From: Glaciecola sp965660815
Lineage (GTDB): Bacteria; Pseudomonadota; Gammaproteobacteria; Enterobacterales; Alteromonadaceae
Length of the DNA stretch: 59,187 nucleotides
Direction of reading: 5' to 3'
NCBI GenBank assembly: GCA_965660815.1
Contig: CBFIBG010000054.1
Coordinates: forward strand, 1 to 59,187
The notes below the pieces were generated by a model. That model was not told the DNA's origin. It saw only the letters and a program-made list of their open reading frames with translations, and made no database searches. Made by a program: the position numbers and the translations under genes. Shown here piece after piece: positions 7,709 to 17,089 of the stretch (positions are counted from its first letter, which is position 1; each line of letters opens with the position of its first letter).

Positions 7709-8611
7709 ATGCAGTCTGACCAAACTCGCGCTGGCGTATTGTTTGCCCTAGCAGCTTATACAATGTGGGGCATCGCACCAATATATTTTAAATCGCTTGC
7801 CAGCATACCAGCGACCGAAGTGCTGGTGCACAGAGTAATCTGGTCAATTGTGGTACTTTCGATCTTAATACTAGGTTTGAAGCATATTAGCAAAGTGCAA
7901 AGGGCGTTGCGGTCGTTGAAGGTTATGAAGACCTTATTTGTCGCAGGACTATTACTGGCGCTTAATTGGTTGCTATTCATATGGGCGGTCAACAACAACT
8001 TTTTATTGGAAGCAAGCTTAGGATATTACATAAATCCTTTAATCAACGTCTTTTTAGGTCGATTGTTCCTAGGTGAGTATTTAAGGCCTATGCAGAAAAT
8101 GGCAGTTGCGATGGCACTTGCTGGCGTGCTCATTCTCTTGATCAACTACGGAAGATTGCCTTGGATAGCGCTTACACTGGCTATCAGTTTTAGCATATAC
8201 GGTTTGTTGCGTAAACAAGTCGCAGTAGACTCTATTCCTGGGTTGTTTCTTGAAACAATAATGATGCTGCCCGCTGTTTTTGTGTACTGGATGTTTTTCG
8301 CAACTCAAAGCAGCCATTTTCAAGGCTTAGAAACGAGCATGATAATATTATTAATGTCTGCAGGTCTAGTCACAACCGCCCCCCTATTATGCTTCACTGC
8401 GGCCGCTCGCAGAATACGCTACTCAACTTTGGGTTTTTTCCAATACATAGCGCCTAGCATTATGTTTTGTCTAGCGACGTTTTTGTATCACGAGCCTTTG
8501 ACTCAAGCGAGGTTGGTCACATTTATATTCGTTTGGGCAGCACTGGCGTTATTTAGTTATGACTCTTTCAAAGTGTATAAAAAGCAACGACAAGAGGCAA
8601 AATTGGCGTGA
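7709..8611 (+). CDS. rarD: RarD-type EamA/DMT family transporter
   Basis: This 300-residue inner-membrane protein has about ten hydrophobic helices in the drug/metabolite transporter (EamA) fold. It matches RarD in its opening (GVLFALAAYTMWGIAPIYFK), in VLVHRVIWS, in NWLLFIWAVNNNFLLEASLG with YYINPLINV, and in the second-half motif LLCFTAAARRIRYSTLGFFQY with APSIMFCLA. RarD proteins were named from a chloramphenicol-sensitivity association, but the substrate is not established. No strong ribosome-binding site is visible before ATG 7709. The gene lies in the recQ neighbourhood, as rarD does in enterobacteria, but separated from recQ by other genes. Confidence 0.9.
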   Translation: MQSDQTRAGVLFALAAYTMWGIAPIYFKSLASIPATEVLVHRVIWSIVVLSILILGLKHISKVQRALRSLKVMKTLFVAGLLLALNWLLFIWAVNNNFLLEASLGYYINPLINVFLGRLFLGEYLRPMQKMAVAMALAGVLILLINYGRLPWIALTLAISFSIYGLLRKQVAVDSIPGLFLETIMMLPAVFVYWMFFATQSSHFQGLETSMIILLMSAGLVTTAPLLCFTAAARRIRYSTLGFFQYIAPSIMFCLATFLYHEPLTQARLVTFIFVWAALALFSYDSFKVYKKQRQEAKLA

Positions 8612-8964
8612 AATCCAACAAAGCCTCAATAAAAATTATTCGGCTATTTGCATTCTAAGGTTGGAATTATCAACCGAAAAGTGAGTGAGCAATCATACGT
8701 TTTGTGCAAAACATGGTAGGTTAGGTTGAGCCTTGCGAAAAGCCTGATATCTACTGAGCAACTACAAACCCAAAGATTGAAGACGATGCTTTTAATAACA
8801 ATTCGACATTTTATGGGTTGTTTTCTGCTTTATTTGACTGACAAAAAACATCTTGTGAGTGCAAAAGATAAATGTATTAGGCTACAACGCCATGAATAAA
8901 GCTAGTGAACACTGAAAAAAGGCAAGAACACAAAAAAGGAGTGAGCTTGCCAGTCATTTCTATA
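8612..8964. other. Intergenic region between rarD and the PEP-CTERM-like gene
   Basis: About 350 bases between convergent genes. It holds the minus-strand terminator at 8915-8951. A plus-strand frame of 37 codons (8786-8899, starting MLLITIRHFMGCFLLYL) has a hydrophobic start, but I see no further support for it as a gene. Nothing else stands out. Confidence 0.4.
8915..8951 (-). terminator. Rho-independent terminator of the PEP-CTERM-like gene
   Basis: On the minus strand, GGCAAG pairs with CTTGCC, with an additional inner CAC/GTG pairing, and is followed directly by TTTTTT. It lies about 14 bases after the stop of the gene at 8965-9816 and points the right way. Confidence 0.75.
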
Positions 8965-9816
8965 TTATTGTCGTTTACGCAATCTCATTACAAGCGCTAG
9001 GGCTATAATAGAAGAAAACACCAAAATACTCGATGGCGCTGATACTCGAGAAATATCAGCAAATTGATTGGTGATATCAAAACCGCCTATGTTAGGTATA
9101 AAATTATCATCAAGAAATACCGTATGCATTACGCCACAGGCTGCGCCAGCGACACAAGGAGCCCCATTAGATTGATTGCTTAAAATACCCGAAGTCAACG
9201 TTGAGCCGTTGGGCAATCCATTAATTATTTCGAAGGTTTCATCTCCGGCAGGTATCTCATCAAAATAGACCACATTATCTGGCGGTGCTGGCAAAAAACT
9301 GCCCATCCCAAAAACAGCCATCCCGTCAAAAGGCGCTATTAAAAGCCCTTCATAAGCTTCATCACCTAATAAACTACCGCCATGTAAGTTGTAGTTAAGA
9401 ACAAAAAATAAATCTATTGGAAAACCGAAAAACTCATCATTTGTATCGGTTAAATCATGAGACAATGAGACAGACGTGATTTGTCCAGCGTCTCCCCCAA
9501 ATTCTTGTCCATTAAAAGAACCATTAAATATCAGTGATGCACTGGTAACCTCATTAAGACCAGCCTCAAAATTAGTACCCGCGAAGTCATCATTATTTTG
9601 ATTTGAAAATATAAATGAACTTAAATAACCGTCGTTATTCAAATCTTCACCAGTAAAAGATCCAACTACTTCACCTCCGTCACTAAATCCTGATAACGTA
9701 AATTGATATGTTACCGGTCCAGAAAACGCGGTTGTTGCAAAGAGTAAAGAACTTGCAATTACAGCGCTTTTGCATGTTTTCATGCTAGCTTTTGTGTAAG
9801 AAAACAGTTTCCTCAT
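8965..9816 (-). CDS. PEP-CTERM-like exported protein with variant sorting signal
   Basis: This 283-residue protein has an N-terminal signal peptide (KSAVIASSLLFATTAFS then GPVTYQF). A beta-rich domain poor in Cys and rich in Gly, Asp and Asn follows (about 30-255). The C-terminus has the exosortase sorting architecture: a short motif (SAPSSILVF), a hydrophobic segment and a basic end (RLRKRQ). The canonical motif is Pro-Glu-Pro; here it is Ala-Pro, a variant. Such proteins are processed by an inner-membrane exosortase and reach the cell surface or extracellular matrix. GGAGA lies about 10 bases before the ATG. An inverted repeat just upstream (9838-9876) may be regulatory. The specific function is unknown. 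Confidence 0.7.
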   Translation of the reverse strand: MRKLFSYTKASMKTCKSAVIASSLLFATTAFSGPVTYQFTLSGFSDGGEVVGSFTGEDLNNDGYLSSFIFSNQNNDDFAGTNFEAGLNEVTSASLIFNGSFNGQEFGGDAGQITSVSLSHDLTDTNDEFFGFPIDLFFVLNYNLHGGSLLGDEAYEGLLIAPFDGMAVFGMGSFLPAPPDNVVYFDEIPAGDETFEIINGLPNGSTLTSGILSNQSNGAPCVAGAACGVMHTVFLDDNFIPNIGGFDITNQFADISRVSAPSSILVFSSIIALALVMRLRKRQ

Positions 9817-10127
9817 GGTTTAAATCTCCAATAATTATTAGTATTAGTCAAAAAGACCAACTGAGATTAATACTAACTTTGCAAGAGTTCCTTATGGACT
9901 TATTATTAAAAGGTGATGAATTTCTAATGTATGGTTAAATTATTGTAATAATTGATTTTATTTTTTTCAAAAGAAGAAAAATACAATGCAGTATGCGTGA
10001 TATAGCGCATATTATGGTACCGGTTTTATGGTTTTCAAATAATTGTTGTGGTGCGAAATCCATAATTGAACAGTCGAAAACCCAAGCAATGTCTGCCATT
10101 CTGTCATCCAAATAGCCAATTATTCTT
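9817..10127. other. Upstream region of the PEP-CTERM-like gene
   Basis: About 310 AT-rich bases between the start of the PEP-CTERM-like gene and the stop of the RND pump gene, both on the minus strand. Apart from the inverted repeat at 9838-9876 I see no gene, no sigma-54 type -24/-12 element and no clear terminator for the RND operon. Confidence 0.4.
9838..9876. promoter_or_regulatory. Perfect 9-bp inverted repeat upstream of the PEP-CTERM-like gene
   Basis: TTAGTATTA at 9838-9846 is the exact reverse complement of TAATACTAA at 9868-9876, with a 21-base spacer containing a nested GTC-AAAAA-GAC. It begins 22 bases upstream of the start codon, inside the expected leader or promoter. It could be an operator or an mRNA hairpin. 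This is inferred from position and symmetry only. Confidence 0.4.
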
Positions 10128-13100
10128 TTACACCGGTAGTCTAGAATGTGTCGTTAGATCCGCATTAGCTGCTTCTTCTCGTTCATTATCTTTCGTATGG
10201 TCGGACGCCAGTACCATATATACGCTAGGCAAAACAAGTAAAGTAAACATTGTGCCGACCAACATACCGGCGACCAGAATAATCCCTATACTGTTTCTTG
10301 CCTCAGCGCCAGGACCAGTAACGAGAACCAATGGAAAGTGACCCAGCACAGTTGCGCCAGTGGTCATTAAAACTGGCCTGAGTCGAGTCTGTGCGGCCCT
10401 AATCACAGCATCTAGCTTCTCCAGTCCTTGTTTCTGCATATGATTGGCAAACTCGACAATCAATATTCCATTTTTGGCTATCAGGCCTACTAAAGTAATG
10501 AAGCCTACCTGCGAGTAAATATTAATGGTGGTGAAATCAAGGAACGAAAACATCATTGCACCTGCAAGGGCGAGAGGCACAGAACCGAGCAGCACTACCA
10601 GTGGATCTCGAAAGCTATTAAATTGGATAGCGAGCACTAAATATACAAACACTAAAGCCACCAATAAGACACCTTCTAAGGTGTTACCTTCAAGTCTTAT
10701 TTGTCTTGATTCACCCGCATAATCAATGGTGTAAGTGCTGGGCAATAGGGATTCTGCTATTTCTTCTAGAGTACTCAAGCCTTGCTCTTTCGTGGTTCCA
10801 GGAATGACTTCTGCAAATATCCTAAATGCATTTTTTTGTTGAAACTTAGACAGCACTCTGGGGGCGGTTTCAGTTTGCAATTCTGCTATGGCACTAAATG
10901 GGACTAAGCTACCATCTGCAATTCTTATTTGTAGGTTCATGATTGCTTGCGGGTTCATCCGTTCTGATTCAGATATCATGGGAATTACGCGATAAGCACG
11001 ACCATCTTGGTTATATCTATTAACGAAATTGCCAGAAAGCATGGTTGAAAGCTGTCGATTCACACTGGCCAGATCCAAGCCTAAATCTGCGATACGCTCT
11101 CGATTGAGCTTAAATCTAACTTGCGGCAGATCGATTTTTAAATCGGTGTTGGCAAACAAAAACTTACCAGACTGGTTGGCAGCCTGAACCATCTTATCTG
11201 CATACTCTTTCATGTCAGCATATGAGTCTGTGCTTAGCACCACTAATTCGACCGAAAAATTACCTGCGGTCGGTAGAGCTGAATCTAACACTGGAAAGGC
11301 TTTAATTCCAGGAACTTGAGTTAAGCTGCCAAAGGCTTGCCAGTACATGTCTTGAACACTTTGTTCACGTTCATCAACCGGAACAAAATCAACGCCAGAG
11401 AAGCCAGCCGCCGGGTTGATAATTTGCCACATAAACTTTGCGCCTTCTAACTGTTTCATGGTATCCACCACATCATTCATGTGCGTAAGCGTATAATCCA
11501 AAGAGGCCTCAGGTGCAGATTCTATGATCACCGTGATACCCGACTGGTCTTCAGTGGGGGCTAGCTCTTTTAAGGATAATAAATAAAAGGGGATGCTTAG
11601 CAGTGCCAAAACGAATGCTGCTGTTAATATCTGAGCTTTCATGTCGATGGTTTTTATGACCACCCTAGCGTAAAATTCCTGCGCTTTATCAAAAACACGA
11701 TTGACCTTTTGGGTGATTTTTCCTTCTTTCCCGCCTTCTGGGCAGGCATAAGCGCTCATGATCGGGGATAGTGTCACCGCAACAATACCTGAAATAATAA
11801 CTGCGATAGCCAATGTAAAAGCAAATTCCTTAAATAACGCACCCGTTAATCCGGTTAACAATCCAATAGGGGCGTATACGGCAGCTAATGTCACTGTCAT
11901 GCTGATGATGGGAGATAATAATTGACGTGAACTGGCTAAAGCAGCTTGCATTCTGCCCATTCCAGATCGCATGTAACGTGCAACATTTTCTACTACCACT
12001 ATGGCGTCGTCTACGACTAAACCGACAGAGAGCACAATTGCCAATACGGTTAATAAGTTTAGTGAGAAGCCCACGACGTACATTGCCGCAATGGCGCCTA
12101 GAATGGAAATTGGGATGGTAATAAGTGGAACGAGTGCAGTCCTAAAGCTCCCCATCATTGCGACAACTACCAGCCCAACTAAGAGTACCGTTTCAGCTAA
12201 CGTAATGAATATTTCCCGCAGAGAATCTCGCATGTAAATTGTACCGTCATAGCCATCTGTAATGCTAAGTCCCTTAGGTAAGATTTGGTTTATCTCGTCG
12301 ATCATCACATAAACATCATCGCCAATTTCAATCTCATTGGCCCCTGGCAATGGCCACACTGAAATATAGAGTACCGTATCTTTATCTAGTCGAGCGGTCG
12401 TTACTCCTTCTTCTTCATCAAGTTCAACCCTTGCTATATCTCTAATTTTCACCAGAGAATTATCGTTGTCACGAATAACTAAGTTCTCAAACTCTTCCAC
12501 GCTAGTAAGGCTGGTATCGGTTAACAATGAAACGCGTTGTTGACTGTTTTCGGAATTTCCTATCGTTGCAATAAGGTTGTTTGCTCTAAGTGCTGAAGAT
12601 ACATCGTCGGCCGCAACGTTAAGCGCGGCCATTTTTTTGGGGTCTAGCCATATGCGCATAGAAGGAGAGCGAGCCCCCTCAAGTCCGATGCGCTGCACGC
12701 CAGGTATCGAAGCCAGTGCCGGAGAAACGTTACGCGACAAATAATCGGTGACCTCTGTGCGTGACATACCTGCTTTTTCTTCATCATAATTGACCGTTAG
12801 ATAAAACACTGCGAAAGGGCGATCGGCTCTGACTACCTGAATAGCAGGGTCTTCTGCACCCTCAGGCAATTCGAACCTTATTTGATCAATTCTTGAGGAG
12901 AGTTCAGCAAGGGCGGCAGAGGGTTCTTCGTTCAACTTTAACCAAACAGTTACCAAACTTCGGCCTGGTGTGGTTTGCGAGTCTACGTAGTCAACACCTG
13001 GAGTAGACGACGCTGCACGTTCTATCGGCTCGGTGATATATCCTTGTACAACCTCAGCAGAGGCTCCCACATATGGGGTTGAAATCTGTATAGAGGCACT

Positions 13101-13313
13101 GCTTATTTGGGGAAACTGCAATACCGAGATGTTCATTGCGGCTCTTATTCCAATTAAAATAAGCGCTAGCGATAACACAATAGCAATCACTGGACGCTTG
13201 CTAAATATATCCATCTTCGAAGGTGTATTTAGTTTTGAAGACGTTGCTTCGGCTTCGTTTACAAGGGATGAATTCGCTTTTTGTGTGTGCTTACTTGTTG
13301 TCAAACTTTCCAT
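10128..13313 (-). CDS. RND efflux pump inner-membrane permease (HAE-1/AcrB-like)
   Basis: This 1061-residue protein of the HAE-1 RND family is close to the usual length of AcrB/MexI-type pumps. The first transmembrane helix is followed by a large periplasmic porter domain (about 75-360). Helix 4 has the paired proton-relay Asp (VGLVVDDAIVVVENVAR), and helix 10 has the conserved Lys (GLIAKNGILIVEFANHMQKQ). A second porter domain lies at about 590-890. It works as a trimer that takes proton-motive force to expel drugs or lipophilic compounds through an adaptor and a TolC-like channel. It follows its adaptor by 12 bases. No outer-membrane channel gene or regulator adjoins, so the channel must be encoded elsewhere. 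The substrate cannot be predicted. Confidence 0.93.
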   Translation of the reverse strand: MESLTTSKHTQKANSSLVNEAEATSSKLNTPSKMDIFSKRPVIAIVLSLALILIGIRAAMNISVLQFPQISSASIQISTPYVGASAEVVQGYITEPIERAASSTPGVDYVDSQTTPGRSLVTVWLKLNEEPSAALAELSSRIDQIRFELPEGAEDPAIQVVRADRPFAVFYLTVNYDEEKAGMSRTEVTDYLSRNVSPALASIPGVQRIGLEGARSPSMRIWLDPKKMAALNVAADDVSSALRANNLIATIGNSENSQQRVSLLTDTSLTSVEEFENLVIRDNDNSLVKIRDIARVELDEEEGVTTARLDKDTVLYISVWPLPGANEIEIGDDVYVMIDEINQILPKGLSITDGYDGTIYMRDSLREIFITLAETVLLVGLVVVAMMGSFRTALVPLITIPISILGAIAAMYVVGFSLNLLTVLAIVLSVGLVVDDAIVVVENVARYMRSGMGRMQAALASSRQLLSPIISMTVTLAAVYAPIGLLTGLTGALFKEFAFTLAIAVIISGIVAVTLSPIMSAYACPEGGKEGKITQKVNRVFDKAQEFYARVVIKTIDMKAQILTAAFVLALLSIPFYLLSLKELAPTEDQSGITVIIESAPEASLDYTLTHMNDVVDTMKQLEGAKFMWQIINPAAGFSGVDFVPVDEREQSVQDMYWQAFGSLTQVPGIKAFPVLDSALPTAGNFSVELVVLSTDSYADMKEYADKMVQAANQSGKFLFANTDLKIDLPQVRFKLNRERIADLGLDLASVNRQLSTMLSGNFVNRYNQDGRAYRVIPMISESERMNPQAIMNLQIRIADGSLVPFSAIAELQTETAPRVLSKFQQKNAFRIFAEVIPGTTKEQGLSTLEEIAESLLPSTYTIDYAGESRQIRLEGNTLEGVLLVALVFVYLVLAIQFNSFRDPLVVLLGSVPLALAGAMMFSFLDFTTINIYSQVGFITLVGLIAKNGILIVEFANHMQKQGLEKLDAVIRAAQTRLRPVLMTTGATVLGHFPLVLVTGPGAEARNSIGIILVAGMLVGTMFTLLVLPSVYMVLASDHTKDNEREEAANADLTTHSRLPV

Positions 13314-13325
13314 AGAATACTCCGG

Positions 13326-14399
13326 CTAGTCAGCTTTAACATAGGTAAGCATGTTGGTATTGAGCTTTGCGGAACCGATTGTGGCAACCAGCATACCGCT
13401 TTCAAGTCCATCGCTAACATAACTAATTTCGTCCTGCTTTGAAGCAACAGTCACAGGCTGTCTGTTGGCTCTTAAGTTGCCTTGTTCGTCTTTTTCTAGC
13501 AAATACACAAAACTACCGAACGCATCGTATCGTATTGCTTGATTGGGCAAAGGAACGGCGCTTACTGGAGAAGCGGTTGGCACTAAAACAGCCACTACAG
13601 TACCCGGTTGAAAATCTCTTGGTGGGTTTTCTATCTTTGCTCGTACTTGCATAGAACGCGAACTGTTTTCTAACTCTTTATTGATCGCGACTATTTCAGC
13701 GTTGATTGCCTTGGAACCTTCAGTAGACACGGTGACTAGATCTCCAATATTGACATCAGCGTATATTTGAGCGAGTTTAAAATCGATCCAATGATGGTCG
13801 TTGTCTCCAACCAGAGTCGTTAATAAAGTATTAGCCGCAAGAAAAGTACCTTCTTGCCAGTCATGGATCCCCGTAAAACCATCAAAAGGAGCCACGATCG
13901 TTTTTTTGTTTATGTCCGCTTGTATGCCACGGGCTCTTGCTTTAAATACCGCCAATTGAGCATTGGCCCTGTCGAGTTGTTCTTTAGAAGATGCTCGCAC
14001 ATCAAGAAGGTCTGTGAACCGTTTTACGTCTAATTCTGCCAATGTTATTTCTGCTTTTATCGCATCTAACTGGGCCATTTCTGACTCAACATTGAGTTGA
14101 ATTAATATATCTCCTTTATTCACCTTACCACCAGAGGGTAAGTTCATTTCAGTAATGATCCCTTCCACTTCATTTCTAATGTTGATTCGTTGAGTTGCTC
14201 TTACTTCGCCGATTACGGTTACTTGGGGTTGGAAACTTGACCAAGTCACGTCTTGCGCGAGAACAGTTTCGCTCGGTTCAGGAAAACTTTCACCAAATGC
14301 TATGGCAGCTTTGATTTGTGTAAATTTGATAAATCCAAGACCAGAGATGATCACTAATATCCCTAAAATGGTGAATACCCATCTTTTTAGTTGGAGCAT
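13326..14399 (-). CDS. RND efflux periplasmic adaptor subunit (MFP/HlyD family)
   Basis: This 357-residue membrane fusion protein begins with a single N-terminal membrane anchor (WVFTILGILVIISGLGFIKF). A barrel-sandwich/lipoyl half follows (GEVRATQRINIRNEVEGIIT, then LPSGGKVNKGDILIQL), then an alpha-helical hairpin (about 110-165). The second lipoyl half is IVAPFDGFTGIHDW, followed by a beta-barrel and a membrane-proximal domain. It links the inner-membrane pump to an outer-membrane channel. It is the first gene of a two-gene operon with the RND permease, 12 bases apart. The 290 bases upstream hold no adjacent TetR- or LysR-type regulator. Confidence 0.92.
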   Translation of the reverse strand: MLQLKRWVFTILGILVIISGLGFIKFTQIKAAIAFGESFPEPSETVLAQDVTWSSFQPQVTVIGEVRATQRINIRNEVEGIITEMNLPSGGKVNKGDILIQLNVESEMAQLDAIKAEITLAELDVKRFTDLLDVRASSKEQLDRANAQLAVFKARARGIQADINKKTIVAPFDGFTGIHDWQEGTFLAANTLLTTLVGDNDHHWIDFKLAQIYADVNIGDLVTVSTEGSKAINAEIVAINKELENSSRSMQVRAKIENPPRDFQPGTVVAVLVPTASPVSAVPLPNQAIRYDAFGSFVYLLEKDEQGNLRANRQPVTVASKQDEISYVSDGLESGMLVATIGSAKLNTNMLTYVKAD

Positions 14400-14688
14400 T
14401 TTGTATTTCCTTGAGAACTTTCTAATGAATTGGCAAAATAGTCATGATTTGAACAAAGGCCGTTTGTCACTGAATCAATACCGTCATGTTGGGCACAAGG
14501 TTTAACCATAAAAAAAATTTAACGACCTAAACAAGTACGTAACTGACAAGAAATAGAGCCTAATATTTATCCATGTTTTTAAAAGAATGGCTATTATCGT
14601 TTATATTTTGCTCTTAATCTGAGTGTTGCTTAGTTAAATTTCGTTGGATTATATCTAACGTCAATTGTTTTGACTTGCACAACAGCTA

Positions 14689-16857
14689 CTATAATTTTTC
14701 CAGTTTGGCATAGGCCAACATCAACCATTTACTGCCAATATCATCGAAATGCACCTGGACTCTGCCATGTTCTCCACTGCCTTCATAATTTAACACGGTT
14801 CCTTCGCCGAATTTTTTGTGTAAAACACGTTGGCCCAGTGCATAACCACTGTCAACAAATGATTCATGAGAAACCTGCGAACTGAATCTATTGTGAACGG
14901 GCTGACTTACCTGAGAGCGCAAGCGAATTTCTTCGACAAATTCACTGGGTATCTCGCGAACAAATCTTGACACTGTGTGGTATTTATCTTGTCCGTATAG
15001 TCTTCTCGTTTCTGCATAGGTGATGACGAGTTCTTGCATCGCTCTTGTCATTCCCACATAGGCTAAACGACGTTCCTCTTCTAATCGATCTGGTTCTTCA
15101 TTACTCATGTTGCTGGGAAACATGCCTTCTTCAACGCCAGCTAAGACTACTAACGGAAATTCAAGCCCTTTAGCCGTGTGTATTGTCATTAGCTGAACAG
15201 CGTCTTGGTCGACGTCAGCCTGTGCTTCACCCGCTTCAAGACTTGCGTGAGCTAAAAACGCGGCCAATGGGGTCATTTCTTCTGCATCTTCTGGTATTTC
15301 AAACTGCTTTACGGCAGTGACTAGCTCTTGTAAGTTTTCAATTCTGGCCTGAGCTTTATCGCCTTTTTCTGCTTGGTACATTGCAAACAATCCAGACCGT
15401 TTTATCGCGCTATCAGCTTGTTCATGAAGCTCCATCTCATGAGTGTCTTTGGTTAAGTTTTCAATTAGATCATAAAAACTGGAAAGCGCGTTTAAAGGGC
15501 GACTTGTGAGTTTTTTGGTCGTGATCATATCCTTTCCAGCATCCCACATAGACATGTTTTCTAATCTGGCATGCTCTCGGATAGTCGCGAGTGTTTTATC
15601 GCCAAGGCCTCGGGCCGGAGTATTAACCACTCTTTCAAATGCGGCGTCGTCGACCGGATTGCTGATTAACCGCAAATAACTAAGAGCGTCTTTAATTTCT
15701 TGTCTTTCGAAAAATCGTAAACCCCCATAAATTCGATAGGGCATTTTTTGGTGTAATAGGGCTTCTTCAAGTACCCTTGACTGAGCATTATTACGATATA
15801 AGATCGCACATTCCTTTAAAGCGGCACCTTGTTCATGAAAATCTTTTATTCGAGATACGATAAACCTTGCTTCGTCAACCTCGTTGAAGCCAGCGTACAG
15901 CGCAATTTTCTCGCCGTCTGCGCCTTCGGTCCACAAGTCTTTTCCTAATCTACCAGCATTGTGGTCTATTACAGCATTGGCTGCTTGTAGGATATTTTTG
16001 GTCGAGCGATAATTTTGTTCGAGTCGAATGGTTTGTGCATTTGGAAAATCTTTTAAGAAGTTCGAAATATTTTTTACATTCGCACCGCGCCAACCGTAAA
16101 TAGACTGATCGTCATCCCCAACTATCATCATGTTGTTGTCTTTACTTGCGAGCAGTTTTAGCCATGCATATTGAATATTATTTGTATCTTGGAATTCGTC
16201 CACCAATATTGCGCGAAAACGTTTTTGGTAATGGTCTTTTAACGATTGGTTATCTCTTAATGTTTCAAAACACCTAAGCAATAATTCAGCAAAGTCGACT
16301 AAGCCAGAACGTTGACAGGCGTCTTCGTAAGCGAGATAAATTTCTTGCATTTTCTTTTGATTAGGATCGTTAAAAGTCTCTACCTGCGAGGCGCGAAGGC
16401 CTTCGTCTTTATTGGAGTTGATATACCATTGAACCTGTTTAGGTGGCCAGTGCTTTTCATCTAAATTGAGCGCTTTAAGCAAGCGCTTAATCAAGCGATA
16501 TTGGTCGTCTGAGTCAAGTATTGTGAAGTTTTGCGGTAGTTTCGCTTCTTCGTAGTGAAGCCTAAGTAAGCGATGCGCTAACCCGTGAAAGGTACCAATC
16601 CACATGTTGAAGAGCGAATTAGACATTAAGCTTTCAACTCGAGCCCGCATTTCCTTGGCCGCTTTGTTGGTAAAGGTGACGGCCAAAATGCTAAAGGGAG
16701 AGACTTTTTCAACATCAATTAACCAAGCTACTCTGTGCACTAAGACTCTGGTTTTTCCGCTCCCCGCGCCTGCAAGCACAAGCATATTTTGATTAGGCGC
16801 AGCAATTGCTTCTCTTTGTTTGTCGTTTAAATTATCGAGTAATAGAGAAACATCCAT
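14689..16857 (-). CDS. uvrD: DNA helicase II UvrD
   Basis: This 722-residue superfamily-1A 3'-5' helicase matches the length of E. coli UvrD (720). The Q motif is LNDKQREAIAAP and Walker A is VLAGAGSGKTRVLVHR. Motif II is VDEFQDTN and motif III is GDDDQSIYGWRGA. Motif V/VI segments are VQLMTIHTAKGLEFPLVVLA and EERRLAYVGMTRAM. The C-terminal Tudor-like tail has the LGQRVLHKKFGEGTVLNYEG pattern seen in UvrD/PcrA. It unwinds DNA in nucleotide-excision and mismatch repair. A LexA-like box sits about 90 bases upstream of the start (16946-16965), consistent with SOS control. It stands alone and is divergent from cysE. Confidence 0.97.
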   Translation of the reverse strand: MDVSLLLDNLNDKQREAIAAPNQNMLVLAGAGSGKTRVLVHRVAWLIDVEKVSPFSILAVTFTNKAAKEMRARVESLMSNSLFNMWIGTFHGLAHRLLRLHYEEAKLPQNFTILDSDDQYRLIKRLLKALNLDEKHWPPKQVQWYINSNKDEGLRASQVETFNDPNQKKMQEIYLAYEDACQRSGLVDFAELLLRCFETLRDNQSLKDHYQKRFRAILVDEFQDTNNIQYAWLKLLASKDNNMMIVGDDDQSIYGWRGANVKNISNFLKDFPNAQTIRLEQNYRSTKNILQAANAVIDHNAGRLGKDLWTEGADGEKIALYAGFNEVDEARFIVSRIKDFHEQGAALKECAILYRNNAQSRVLEEALLHQKMPYRIYGGLRFFERQEIKDALSYLRLISNPVDDAAFERVVNTPARGLGDKTLATIREHARLENMSMWDAGKDMITTKKLTSRPLNALSSFYDLIENLTKDTHEMELHEQADSAIKRSGLFAMYQAEKGDKAQARIENLQELVTAVKQFEIPEDAEEMTPLAAFLAHASLEAGEAQADVDQDAVQLMTIHTAKGLEFPLVVLAGVEEGMFPSNMSNEEPDRLEEERRLAYVGMTRAMQELVITYAETRRLYGQDKYHTVSRFVREIPSEFVEEIRLRSQVSQPVHNRFSSQVSHESFVDSGYALGQRVLHKKFGEGTVLNYEGSGEHGRVQVHFDDIGSKWLMLAYAKLEKL

Positions 16858-16945
16858 TCAATTGCCTTTTTATGTGAAGATTAGTGTTAATTGTGAAAAT
16901 GGTTACCGTTAAACGCCCAAATTGTATCATTTCATGAGAATAAAG

Positions 16946-16965
16946 CACTGACTATTTATACAGCA
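16946..16965. promoter_or_regulatory. LexA (SOS) box upstream of uvrD
   Basis: CACTGACTATTTATACAGCA has the CTG-N10-CAG core of gammaproteobacterial LexA boxes and agrees with TACTGTATATATATACAGTA at 15 of 20 positions by hand count. It lies between uvrD (minus) and cysE (plus). uvrD is a classical SOS gene. Confidence 0.65.
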
Positions 16966-17089
16966 CACATTGAAAATTTAAAAGTGCTTCAAAATGGTAG
17001 TTAGTGCCGAAGATTTTATGCTTTAATTTAGATTGCGAATTTAGATTGTGTTAATGTCCTAACAAGCTTAGAGGTTGTTTTGAGGTGTC

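Noticed and set aside
10066..10341. Plus-strand frame of 91 codons across the end of the RND pump gene
   Set aside because: It overlaps the conserved C-terminus of the pump on the opposite strand and shows no protein-family features.
14650..14670. Hairpin-like CGTTGGAT/ATCTAACG after uvrD, possibly its terminator
   Set aside because: One mismatch in an 8-bp stem and no proper U-tract on the minus strand; too weak to list as a terminator.
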